In this document: in pieces, positions 24,627 through 34,299 of the stretch
How positions within the stretch are numbered: position 1 is the first letter of the stretch
How the letters are laid out: each line of letters begins with the position of its first letter
NCBI GenBank assembly: GCA_027946555.1
Contig: JAPEVC010000262.1
Coordinates: 1-46,644, forward strand
Length of the DNA stretch: 46,644 bases
From: Gnomoniopsis sp. IMI 355080
Lineage: Eukaryota; Ascomycota; Sordariomycetes; Diaporthales; Gnomoniaceae
Direction: 5' to 3'
Made by a program: the position numbers and the translations under genes
The notes under the pieces: generated by a model
What the model saw: the letters and a program-made list of their open reading frames with translations, nothing else
What the model was told of the DNA's origin: nothing
Database searches by the model: none

Positions 24627-25527
24627 ATGGCGAGCGCAGACGTGGCATACGCAGCCGCCGTGCTGGCCATTTACCTCGGCCTACTCATCCCAGCAGTATA
24701 CACAACCTTCAAACACGGCGTCCAAGGCATGGCATGGCTTGGATGGGTATACTTCATTTTGTTTTGCAGCCTCCGAATTGTAGGGAGTGCGTTGCAAATT
24801 TCCAATCCTGAGAGCACTGGTGCGGCCATCATCAGCAGTGTTGGACTGTCGCCGTTGACGATTGCTATTGGCGGTGTGCTACACGAGGCGTGAGTTGTTT
24901 TCCCCTTCAAGGACTCTCAACATATGCAAAGTTCATAGATTACTAACTACTGCGTGTTTTCTCTCGCTCCACAGCCGCTTCCACCTACTGTCACTGCGCA
25001 GCAACGCCGAGAAAAGAAAGATGGATCTCGTCTTTGTCCTTCTGTTTCACATGATCGTCGTCACAGCTGTTGCTCTCCTAGCAGCCGGCGCGTCGGGTCT
25101 CCAGTCCAAAAAGGACGAAGCCAACCCTACGAAGCTCAACACAGATTGGCACCTCGCCGGCGTCGGTGGACTCATGCTCATCTCCGCCATCACTCTCGTC
25201 TTCCTCGGGGCCGTGTACGCATATCTATGCTACAAGCCTGATAACAATACACAGCGTCTGGCTCAGAGACTTGTGGTGGCCGTCGCCGTGGCGTGTCCCT
25301 TGATTGCGGTTCGGATGGTCGGCTCGACGGTGTTTTACTTTAGCAAGAACCTGGACATGAGCCCTGTGAATGGCAGTTGGGGTTTCAGGGTTGGGCTGTA
25401 CTTGATCCCGGAGGTCCTGGCTGCGTGTACGCTGCTGGCCGGTGGGTTAGTGGGTAGGAATGTTGGGAAGGGAGAGGAGACACATGGCGTGGAGAATGGA
25501 TCTAAGTTGAGCAGTCCAAGATTCTAG
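24627..25527 (+). CDS. Fungal integral membrane protein, DUF7702-like
   Basis: Two exons (24627-24889 and 24975-25527, intron 85 nt, GTGAGT donor, CACAG acceptor) encode 271 aa. About seven hydrophobic segments are visible: residues ~5-25, ~38-55, ~65-85, ~105-130, ~150-172, ~185-210 and ~225-245, with the loop after the third giving HEARFHLL. Small size, seven helices and this loop resemble a fungus-specific family of uncharacterised membrane proteins (DUF7702). The C-terminal tail of ~25 residues is polar. No catalytic motif is seen; function is unknown, and a receptor-like or sensory role is only a guess from topology. It follows the Argonaute gene on the same strand by 1.7 kb, with no evident functional link. 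Confidence 0.8.
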
Positions 25528-26602
25528 ACTGGTTGAAGAGTGCAGATTGCCCTCTTTTGTTTTGGACTGGGCTGGTGAATGTCGGCGCTGTCGTATCTGG
25601 CGTTGAGATTTTGATGGACACTAGGAGCCTACAGTTCGTCTACTGGTTTAGGAGTCTGGCTGCGTTCGTGGACCGAATTGGGATATTAAATAGGGGTGGA
25701 ATTCATGCACTAGAGCAAGATCTTTCATAAATATCGAGTCAAATATCGGGCGCCGCGTTCTAGTAGGTATCACAAAAGAGGTCACTGGTATTGTTGAGGG
25801 GTAAAGCGCTACCTGTGATCTCGTAGTTGGACCTCGGAAGTTGTATATCCAAGACTCAGCTGAGGCAACTTGGTCTCGGAGCCAAGTCCTCTCGCTCGAG
25901 TACTTTCGATTAGCATTGTCGCTAAAGTGTACCTCGGTATAAAAACAGACGCCGCCTTACTTTGATGGGTGCAGGTATAATTATATAGAGCTTCTTACCC
26001 GACTTGATGCCATTTTGACTTTTCGGGACCCAGGTGCTCGGGATTCTAGTCGCAATGAAGGCTACATCGCAGTATAATAAAAATATTGTGCGCATCGACG
26101 TCCTCCCAAACTGGTGGACGGACGCGAAACTTAACTTTGCCACTGTTCACCATACCTCCCCCCGTACGCAGTACTGACTCTTTGGAGGTGCCAAGTTACA
26201 CTTATTTGGATGCACCTGGGCAAAGCCGCACGATTTGCTGTCACGGTATTGGCTTGGCCCACGGGACCTCGAAGCATGTTAAACTACCCCGCGTTCGGGA
26301 CACCCGGCCTGTCTTGGCTTTGTAGCGACGGTGTGTTGATCCAAGATGCCAAGGCGCCCGCACGCCCGCAATTCCCTATATTGGAGTATAGGTCCGGTAG
26401 GGTGCTCGTGTCAAGCAGGGTTGCGAGATGGACATCGCATCCGGTGATATGGGTAGAGACAAAGCGCTTCTTTTATAACACGGTGGGAATCCCTGGAAAC
26501 TTTGTACAAGTCCAGGCCTTGTACTCACTTGATCTTCCTCGCCGACAATCACCTCCTTTGACACTTTGGAGAGACGGAGACATACTTTAGCTACCCAGGT
26601 AC
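25528..26602. other. Intergenic region upstream of the first MFS gene
   Basis: No gene is supported in this kilobase. A 126-codon ATG frame at 26210-26590 ends 12 bases before the MFS start codon but shows no recognisable protein features and is best read as promoter or leader sequence. The region should hold the 3' UTR of the DUF7702-like gene and the MFS promoter. Confidence 0.5.
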
Positions 26603-28434
26603 ATGATGAAGAGAGACAGCGGCGAAGTGTCGCCCAGCGGCCACTTCGAGGACAAGCTCGAAAACACAGTGTCCCATCAAGTCGACGCCAACGGCTCGGA
26701 GACAGACTATGGATTCTCCCCCGAGGAACAGAGGCGCATCAAGCAGCGCATCGATCGACGTCTCGTCCCAGTGCTCGGAATCATGTACTGTGTCTCCCTC
26801 ATGGACAGGACGAATCTCGGGGCTGCAAATATTGCCGGTATGGGCACGGAGCTGCTTCTGATCGACAACCGATACGTGAGTAGAACGGGGTCTTGACACA
26901 ATGCTAGACGTTGCTCTGATCGATCGGAAGTTACTGACACGAGACCAGGGAATTATCACGCTTGTCTTCTTTATCACCTATGTCGTCTTCCAGCCTCCAT
27001 CGACCGTCATTGTGCGCGCTCTGGGACCGAGGTTGCATCTTTCGGGGGTCACGACCTTGTGGGGAGCCTGCATGATCGGGATGGGGTTCGTGAAGAACTG
27101 GCAGCAGATGGCTGGCTTGAGAGTCATTCTCGGCGTGTTGGAAGCTGGTTTCTTCCCTTCCTGCGTATACCTGCTCAGCACATGGTATCCTCGATGTGAG
27201 TATATTTTACCCCCCCCCTGCTCTTCTCCAAAGTAGTTATCGTTATTCAGACGGGCTTGAACGATGAACTGACAAAGTCCCCGCACACAGTCGAGATGGG
27301 CAAAAGATATGCCGTCTTCTACATCCTGGGCAGCATGGCAGCCGCCTTCTCCGGCATCCTCGCCTATGGCTTCATGCAGATGGACGGCGTGGGTGGCCAG
27401 TCCGGCTGGCGCTGGATCTTCATCATGTTCGGCATCATCACCTGCGCCGTCGGTATCGCAGGCTACTGGGGCGTTGTCGACTTCCCCGACAGCAACAAGC
27501 GTACGTCTTGGAAATTCCTCGATGCTCGTGAGCGCGCGTGGGTGGTTGCGCGTGTCAATGCCGACCGAGGGGATGCCGGCGTACAGGCCTTTTCGGCGGC
27601 CCAGTTCTTCAAAGGCGGGCTCGACTGGAAGATTTGGATCTATGCGTTGATCTTTTTCAACACCACCACCATCTCGTACGCGCTGGCGTACTTTTTGCCC
27701 ATCATCCTGAACCTGAACCTGGGGTTCTCGGTGGGCGAATCCCAGCTGCTCGTGGCGCCGCCGTATGTGCTGGCGGGGATCGTGACGTTTGCCACGGGTT
27801 GGCTGGGCGACAAGTACCGAACGCGAGGCGTGCCGATTCTGATCAATATGGTGCTGTGTGTCATTGGGCTTCCCATCATGGGGTTTCATCCGAGCTCGGC
27901 GGTCAAGTACTTTGGTGTGTTTCTGGTGACGGCTGGGGCGAACTCCAACGTGCCAGCTGCGTTGAGTTATCAGGCGACAAATATTCGTGGGCAGTGGAAG
28001 CGGGCCTTTTGCTCCGCCACGTTGGTTGGGTCTGGGGGGATTGGAGGGATTGCGGGGAGTCTGGTGTTTAGGTAAGTGATTTTTCTTTGGGTGGGGGGGG
28101 GGTTGGTTTTTTTGATGGACCACTCCGCCTATGGGGGAAAGAGGGAGAGTCCTCCGCGACCAGACCTTTGGGTTTTTGGGGTTGTTTCCCCCCACAACCA
28201 CCACTCTTTTTTTCCTTCCTCAGTTTACTGACTTGGTGCAATTGCAGGGAACAAGACAAGCCGAAATACTACCCTGGCATATACGCTTGCATCACCTGCG
28301 CGCTGTTGAACATTGTGCTGGTATGCCTTCTCTCAGTCTACTTCCGGATTGAGAATCGACGGGCAGATCGCGGAGAGAAGGAGCTTGAGACGAGTGATGA
28401 GGATTACCAGCCAGGCTTCCGGTACACGATATGA
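26603..28434 (+). CDS. MFS transporter, anion:cation symporter family (Dal5/Tna1-like)
   Basis: Four exons (26603-26875, 26949-27195, 27291-28071, 28248-28434; introns 73, 95 and 176 nt) encode 495 aa. The layout is that of fungal allantoate/nicotinate-type permeases: a charged N-tail ending in EEQRRIKQRIDRRLVP, TM1 with SLMDRTNLGAANI, the TM4-5 region GLRVILGVLEAGFFPS, then WYPRFEMGKR, and about twelve hydrophobic segments in all. It sits in a membrane, probably the plasma membrane, and imports a small organic anion or nicotinate-like compound; the substrate cannot be read from sequence. The start is a double ATG; the first is used. Introns 2 and 3 carry a nine-C run and a ten-G run close to their donors. 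It converges on the kinase gene, with 435 bases between their ends. Confidence 0.9.
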
Positions 28435-28869
28435 GATAGTCTGCCCGTGGAACTGTCATGGGATACGCTGTATAATTCATAAATGCATTTGAAAGCTTCC
28501 GCAGAAATTCCTAGGATAACTATAAAGTATTCTCGAGCACAATACTAATGCACGGGATCCCCAGAGAAAGACATCTGTCAATGCAAGGGAAGTGAGTCTT
28601 TTCGCTTAGGATACAGTGTAAAGCCAGAGTCCATGTTTCAAATGTGTAAATTTGATGGTCTCACGTAGCCTGGACCATATAATAAATGCGGAGGCCCGTC
28701 AGCTCGGTATCCAGTAAGCCAAGTGGAGCCAGATTCCATACCCTTACAGTCAGACCCGGATTGCATTAGTCCATGGTCTAGCCGATGCGCAAATCTGAGA
28801 TCCTTCTCGAGGCTTGGGATGACAGATGGTCACATCTGCGCTAGTTCAAGCCTCAGACGGGGTTCTGGG
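28435..28869. other. Shared 3' region of the MFS and kinase genes
   Basis: The two genes converge on these 435 bases, which should hold both 3' UTRs and polyadenylation signals. No gene, repeat or RNA was recognised. Confidence 0.5.
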
Positions 28870-30897
28870 TTATTGAACAGGTATTGGGGGCGGGCTATTC
28901 AGCAAGACACTTATTGCGTCCCGGCCCTCATCGTCGTCGCCTTGAAAACTCGATGCCAACGCAGATCTGAGGATTGTTTCCAATTCAAACATGCTGGGCC
29001 TGTCCGCAGGACGATGTGCCATGCACCAAGCAACTGTAGCCCGAAGCGAAGGATCCAGATGCTCGTACGTGGCGTCTAGGACCAAATGGCTGCCATAGGT
29101 GAAGATTTGATCTGTTTTTGGTGGTCGAGTTGGCTTCGAGATGGGTAATTGGATGCAGTCTGGAGGAATGTCGGGTTGACACTGTGTGATCTGGAGCAGT
29201 GTTACATTTTCTATATCGTTCTGATTTCGAGCAGAATAGTGCATTGCTTACCATAATATTCATGAGTTGCGCGGCCATCCATAAATTTGTGTGATATGCG
29301 TCGTAATTACCAGCAGTCCCGTCCTGAAGCAGAGCTTCGAAATCCTCGGGGCCATAGTTATTCCAGCTTTGTGTGAATTGCTCAGGCGTATTGCACCATC
29401 TATTACCACATACCCTCGCGCAAACCAAGGACTCCATATTTCGATTTTGTGGAGTTCGAAAGGCCCTAATGTTGCCAAAGTCACCCACCTTGATAACGGG
29501 AACTCGATTATGAGGGTGTGGATTCGCCGGGTCAGCGGGATCGGGGTCAAAGTCGTAGTCACCTATCATGACATTTCTGTCATTCATATCGCTGTATGCA
29601 TCAAGAGTCAGGACTTGTACCAGGTGAAACAGTGATACAGATTGGAATATTGAGATAGACGAGATTCAGTATTGTGGGAGAAAGAAAAGAGGCGACTCAC
29701 AAATCGATGATGCCCCATGCGCTGGACCGAGGTGGGAGAGGAGTGGAAGTTGAGCCATCGGGAGGACGAAGTGGTAGATCTCTAGGTATTAACTCTTCTC
29801 TTGGAGGGACATCGTTCATCTCGGGATCGACTCCCTGGTTCCAATTATCTGGATATGACAGAGCAACACAGGCTCGAAAGAGGCAATAGAATATGCGCCA
29901 ACACTCAGAGCTCTTCAGCCTTGCACTGAATTCTGTTGTATTCATCTTGCGAAGAAGGCCCTAATGAAATAATTACCATTAGCATTGATTTGTACCCCGT
30001 CTTAAACTTCGCTAAAGGATCGTGGTTGACACGGGTACATCCAGACAAGATGGGTTATATCAGCACTGCAGTGTCACTTCTGCAAGAATTCTATTACGAC
30101 AAGACGCCAGAGTCGCTTCATAGAAACAATGAAACACAGTCAACTTACATTGAAGTTTCCATGTTTCATAAACTCCATCAAATACATCAAACGACTTTGC
30201 CGCTCATCACGCCGGTCTATCTGAAGCACTATGGCAAAGTCGTCATCGAATGCCTGTGTACCCTCCAACACATAATTCATGGTGTCTTCGGTGAGTCGAC
30301 GGGAGACTCCAAAATCACTGAACCCCGGTACCCATTTCCTCTGAAAGCTGTGTGTCAACAGTCTCCAAAGACGCAAGAGTTCAGGGTGTGGCCAGGGATT
30401 TTGCCTAACTTGAGACCTACCTGAAGTATATGCTGCGCCCCTATCATTTTTCGCATCGCCCACATTTCCGTTACCATTGCGTCAATCTCGGTGCTATACT
30501 TTAGTACCATCCTCTGTCCTTGATGTATAACCTCAATTGCCAGGCCCTGCGACCCAGCCCCAAGGATACGCCCAAAGGTAAACCCCTGTTGTTGGAGCTG
30601 TGCGCGCACATGCTCGTTGATCTCTTTTCCTGCTCCATCGTCCGTCCTTCGGTGCCTCCAGAACGCCTTTCTTCCCCTGGCTCGGGGTTTTCGATTGGAT
30701 CTTAGTGCCGGGTCGCGCCTGGGAACACGGTTTCGTGGGATGTCAAATCGTACAAAAATATCTTCGCGTACTGAAGTCCCTGGATAGCTTTTGCCTTGCA
30801 TAAAGAAGTCAAAATAGTTGGCGCTGTATTGCATCGGCCATCGAACCGCGCCATTATGGGACGATGAAGACCGGCCACCTGACTGGCCGGAGGACAT
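28870..30897 (-). CDS. Divergent stand-alone protein kinase-like protein
   Basis: Five exons on the minus strand (30897-30421, 30340-30149, 29960-29701, 29591-29252, 29190-28870; introns 80, 188, 109 and 61 nt) encode 529 aa. A basic, polar N-terminus (~1-105) leads into a kinase fold: glycine loop G113-AGSQG-118, the VLK lysine at K133, a helix C glutamate near E144, the catalytic loop as DFDMNDRN (D311, N316), DFG at 347-349, and a TPEQ segment in place of APE. The His-Arg of the usual HRD is replaced by Phe before D311, yet all ATP- and Mg-binding residues are present, so activity is plausible. Between the catalytic loop and DFG lies an Asp/Pro/His-rich insertion (residues ~320-340). Fungi carry many such expanded orphan kinases; substrate and role are unknown. 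The first in-frame ATG was chosen; the frame continues upstream without one. Confidence 0.75.
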
Positions 30898-32465
30898 TGC
30901 GATCTTGGGCAGTTCTTGAGGAAGTGGACCGGATAATGTTGGTTTTGGGTAGGAGGGGCAATCTGCCGGTGAATGAAGACAATAACCACTTTTCACTCAA
31001 CACAGAATCTAACTAGAATGATCAGGCCATCAGCTGAAGTCTATCATCCTTCTTGAGACTTTGTGCCGTTCCATGGTACAAAGAATGCACGTAGGAGCAA
31101 ACTAGTCTGTATCCGGACAACAACGCATGGTGATCTTTGAATAAACCTCTCTATGACAATCTATCCGACGAACTCTTTGTTGACTACGTCCATATCGACA
31201 TTGCTATATTTTTTTCAACGTCACCACTCACCTACAGATTTCTTCGCAAGGAATTTCCAACCCCCCTCCCCCAAAAAAAACCACAAGGCCATTCTGGGCA
31301 AAGGTGTGGTGCGGTGGCGGATTGGGCCAAGAGTCGGCGGCTCAAAAGCCTCGGATGGTGGACCGCGGCAAGATCTTCGTCGCTCTAGGCGTGGAGGCGC
31401 GGAGGCGTAGCGGCGAATAGCTTGTAGGTTGAGATGTAAATCTTTTAAAAGCAAACTTTTGTGTAAACGCCTGTAAAATGATAGTGTACGATTGCTTCTG
31501 CACAACTACGAGTCCAGTCTATTGCAACACGGCCTTTCTCTAGGTATATAAGCCCCTAGCGGTTCTACACCGGCGACAGCGGGCAGCGCACCCGGTCGTA
31601 CATCTAATTCATCCAATTCATATGTGCTTTACAACTCAAATGATGAAGGGAGGTAATATTTGTGCAAAACAAAAGGTCTCGGGTGCCCCAGAGGCAGTGG
31701 ACGAGCTGAGATTTAGTTTATGTACTGCGAGTGCTATGCATCTCGTGAAATCCGGCCGGGCAGCGCGCTGAACGCTGCAAGACCCTGAGGCCTTCCAGCT
31801 TGTTCATGAATATTTCTATGAAACCCTTGGGACAATACATATTTTCACCCACCAGACCACGGCAGGGGTCGATTGCTTGTGCTTGCAGGTAGCACACCGC
31901 CGTTGGTTTGGGACTTCCGAGCGGCGGGTCACGTCTAACATTCTGATCAGGACCGTCAGAGCCGATGTAAGTGGAGAATTGGATCACTCTCTACCTTTTT
32001 AGCACGCGAAAAAGGAATACAACAATGTCGATAAATCAGTCAAGATATCAGCCGGTCTACTTTCGGAGGGGGTTGTTGCAAATGAGCTAGCCGTCAGCTC
32101 TGTTCAACTCTATCAACCTAAATAATAACTAGCCTTCAGCTCCTGTAGTGTGATACTTGGCCTGTTCAAAAGCGTCTATAAATTAGAAATGAACAGCCCA
32201 GTCAGCACTCATATTCACGAACAAAAGACACGTTCAGAACCCTATTTTCTGAATACCACACACAGAAGGACCCCCCCCCCCAACATTACATCAAGACCCA
32301 CTACCAGCAGTCAGTCTTCATTCCACTCAGAATCTTCAAAGAGTACAGCTGCATAAACCTTGGGCTTGCACGCTCCTGTTCAATACACCAGCGTGAAGCT
32401 TCGATCCAAGCTTTTATACTCGGCAAGAAACAGTCTCAGCACTTCCAAAATCAGCGCGGAACACA
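30898..32465. other. Gene-poor stretch upstream of the kinase
   Basis: This 1.57-kb stretch holds the kinase promoter. It contains a C6-T-C5-A8 tract (31261-31280), a GC-rich patch of short GGCGG-like units around 31310-31430 with no match I can name, and an eleven-C run at 32271-32281. A cysteine-containing open fragment on the minus strand is listed separately. Nothing else was recognised. Confidence 0.45.
31718..31990 (-). other. Coding-like cysteine-containing fragment, possible orphan exon
   Basis: On the minus strand a frame of about 90 codons ends in TAA at 31718. It starts at no ATG, but a GTGCTAA...GTAG branch/acceptor-like pair lies directly before it (acceptor near 31991). The translation has four Cys, each next to a turn-like motif (CYLQ, PCRG, YCPKG, RCPAG), and even composition, as in a last exon of a small secreted protein. 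No upstream exon, signal peptide or family was found, so a decayed gene is as likely as a real one. Confidence 0.25.
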
Positions 32466-33026
32466 ATGACAACCACTTTCGCGACCATGGTACTGGAAAG
32501 ACGGTGGGAGCCACTGCCTAAACCATCAGTCCTGGCATATTCGAATTTCTCAGTTCGAGGTGATATCGTTGTTGCCGCAGAAATGGTCAGCGCGATGTCT
32601 CTCGCCAACTCCCTGGATCCGGCAATGTCATCCACCTGGTCAAACCGGAAGAAAGACCAGTCAGAAATGCGCAGCCGACCGTGCAGATTTTGCGCATTCA
32701 AGCTTAGGCTCAGAATACTGAGCTCCGCTTCCCTCTTTGATGACCTTTGGTCCGACAAAGAGCTCCTTGCCAAGACGGTTCCCAAGAAAGTCTTCTTCGC
32801 GGGCGCACTCTTGTCGATAGCAGTGGTTGTCAAAAGTCTACTGAACCGGAAAAAACCATACTACTGCCATGAAAGTCATATGCGGCTTAGAAGGGTTACG
32901 GACATACTGTCGGGAGTGGCTACTTGGCTTGGGGATTGGTGGTATAACACCGTGCACATTGAAGTGTTGAAAATTGTGGCACCAAATGAGTATAATGAAT
33001 CGATTGAAGGATCGATTGAAGGATAA
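32466..33026 (+). CDS. Hypothetical 186-aa protein (weak)
   Basis: An intronless frame begins with an ATG in a good context (CACAATGAC). The family is not recognised. One hydrophobic segment (about residues 105-125, FFAGALLSIAVVVKSLL) could be a membrane helix, followed by basic residues. The C-terminus ends in a SIEGSIEG duplication made by a 12-nt tandem repeat at 33001-33024. A 139-codon frame lies opposite (32414-32833, minus) but has no ATG at its start. The hydrophobic segment and start context favour the plus frame, yet both could be non-coding. Neighbours give no hint. Confidence 0.35.
   Translation: MTTTFATMVLERRWEPLPKPSVLAYSNFSVRGDIVVAAEMVSAMSLANSLDPAMSSTWSNRKKDQSEMRSRPCRFCAFKLRLRILSSASLFDDLWSDKELLAKTVPKKVFFAGALLSIAVVVKSLLNRKKPYYCHESHMRLRRVTDILSGVATWLGDWWYNTVHIEVLKIVAPNEYNESIEGSIEG
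33001..33024 (+). repeat. 12-nt tandem duplication
   Basis: CGATTGAAGGAT occurs twice in direct succession at the 3' end of the hypothetical frame and would add four residues without shifting it. Confidence 0.95.
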
Positions 33027-33639
33027 TTATATTTGATAAGCACAAAGGCTGGTTGCTTACTGATAAATAGATTAATTACATGATCAATCACGCCGAGCGG
33101 AATGATTATTTTATCAAGCTGGAAATACCACCATCATACATCGGCGCGAAATGACTTAGCTTATTAGCGGAGTGGAAAATGTTTAGCGGCCATATGAAGA
33201 TGTGTGGCTTACAGGGAGAAACCTGCAGGGCCGCTTACAGATTTTACATTTTATTTAGGCAGGGGTGAGGCCGCGCCACTGCCACTGGCCATGCTACATC
33301 TAGAACCGGGAGGCAATGCACAGCCACGCACCAAACGAAACCCCTGAGACTAATAATAAAGGATTGGGAGAATGGAGAATAAGACCAACACGGCCAGAGC
33401 CAACAATGTAATGAGCTCCTATACAAAGGGAAGACCGGATCCGGAACACGAGCCATCCACCTTTGAACAATCTCACTCATCCTATCCTCCCAAGCGTTCG
33501 AGCACGTATATCACTAATGTCGTTACTCCTGCCTCTTCCGCGCTGTCCGAGTCTGCCGGTTGCATCCCTGAGCAAATGGTCAAGTCGCTCAGATATATTT
33601 TCAAGGACGGTTATTCGGGCGATTACTTTTAGCCACAAC
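33027..33639. other. Leader region of the P-loop gene with an upstream ORF
   Basis: An AT-rich stretch is followed by an 86-codon ATG frame (33372-33632) that stops 7 bases before the P-loop start codon. Its last bases, TTACTTTTAG at 33623-33632, also look like an intron acceptor, so part of this region may be a 5' UTR intron. The frame of the P-loop gene is itself open back to about 33463 but has no ATG there. Confidence 0.45.
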
Positions 33640-34176
33640 ATGAGCGCCCCCAACAGTAACACGACCGTCGGCTGCCGGCCAAAAGGGGCTATTATTATTT
33701 CTGGCTACGTCTGCATAGGCAAAACATATTTCTGCCACAACATCAGCGCAGAAAAGCGCCACGAGTTCGGCAGGATAGTGGATTTAGACTCCAGCAAATA
33801 CAGCCGCGACCAGTTTCCAGAGAATTACCTCCAAGACATACGGAGAACAGCAGATCAATACGCCCAAGAAGGTTGTGTCATTCTTGTTTCCACATTTCCT
33901 GGCGTCGCAACAAAATTAAGACAAGACGGCTACTACGTAGCCCAGGTCTACCCTCAGAAAAGCCCCGAAACTAAATTGGAATGGCTGAGGCGGCTAGAAT
34001 TCCGCGAGAAAGAGGGCAAGGAGTCACGACTCTACCGATTAGTCGACCAGCACTGGGATGAATGGTTCGACGAGATGGAAACAAGGGACATCTCCAAGTC
34101 GATCCGCGTAGCACCAAATGAATATTTAAGCAACGTTATCGACAAGATCTATCAACATTATAAGGACTCTAAATGA
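33640..34176 (+). CDS. Small P-loop NTPase, kinase-like
   Basis: An intronless gene of 178 aa. A hydrophobic strand (GAIIIS) runs into a Walker A motif G22-YVCIGKT-29. A strand with DLDSS (residues 48-52) follows, then a FPENYLQDI helix (59-67), a strand VILVSTF (80-86) and a strand ending in VYPQ (103-106), after which a long basic helix (ETKLEWLRRLEFREKEGK) could form a lid. This order resembles small nucleotide or polynucleotide kinase-like proteins that I know from bacteria and phages, with the same D-x-DSS, FP-NYI and VYP landmarks. Substrate and role are unknown. No signal peptide or membrane segment is seen. The ATG at 33640 is preferred because the motif follows 21 residues later and the upstream open frame lacks ATG. 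Bacterial origin is inference. Confidence 0.7.
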   Translation: MSAPNSNTTVGCRPKGAIIISGYVCIGKTYFCHNISAEKRHEFGRIVDLDSSKYSRDQFPENYLQDIRRTADQYAQEGCVILVSTFPGVATKLRQDGYYVAQVYPQKSPETKLEWLRRLEFREKEGKESRLYRLVDQHWDEWFDEMETRDISKSIRVAPNEYLSNVIDKIYQHYKDSK

Positions 34177-34299
34177 GATGCAATCTCGGGCACTCGCTTT
34201 TATAGCCCGTCGGCTCTGATAATCCATTCTTTCAGCCTTGGACAGACGCATTCATACATACAACATCGAGCCCACGCAACACATCCAGCATCAAGACTT

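Noticed and set aside
26210..26590. 126-codon ATG frame ending 12 bases before the MFS start
   Set aside because: Composition and position suggest promoter or leader; no protein features.
27538..28071. Plus frame in another phase over the first MFS gene
   Set aside because: Shadow of the transporter exon; the true frame shows clear membrane segments.
31300..31430. GC-rich patch considered as part of a mobile element or rDNA
   Set aside because: No inverted or direct terminal repeats and no rRNA core sequence recognised.
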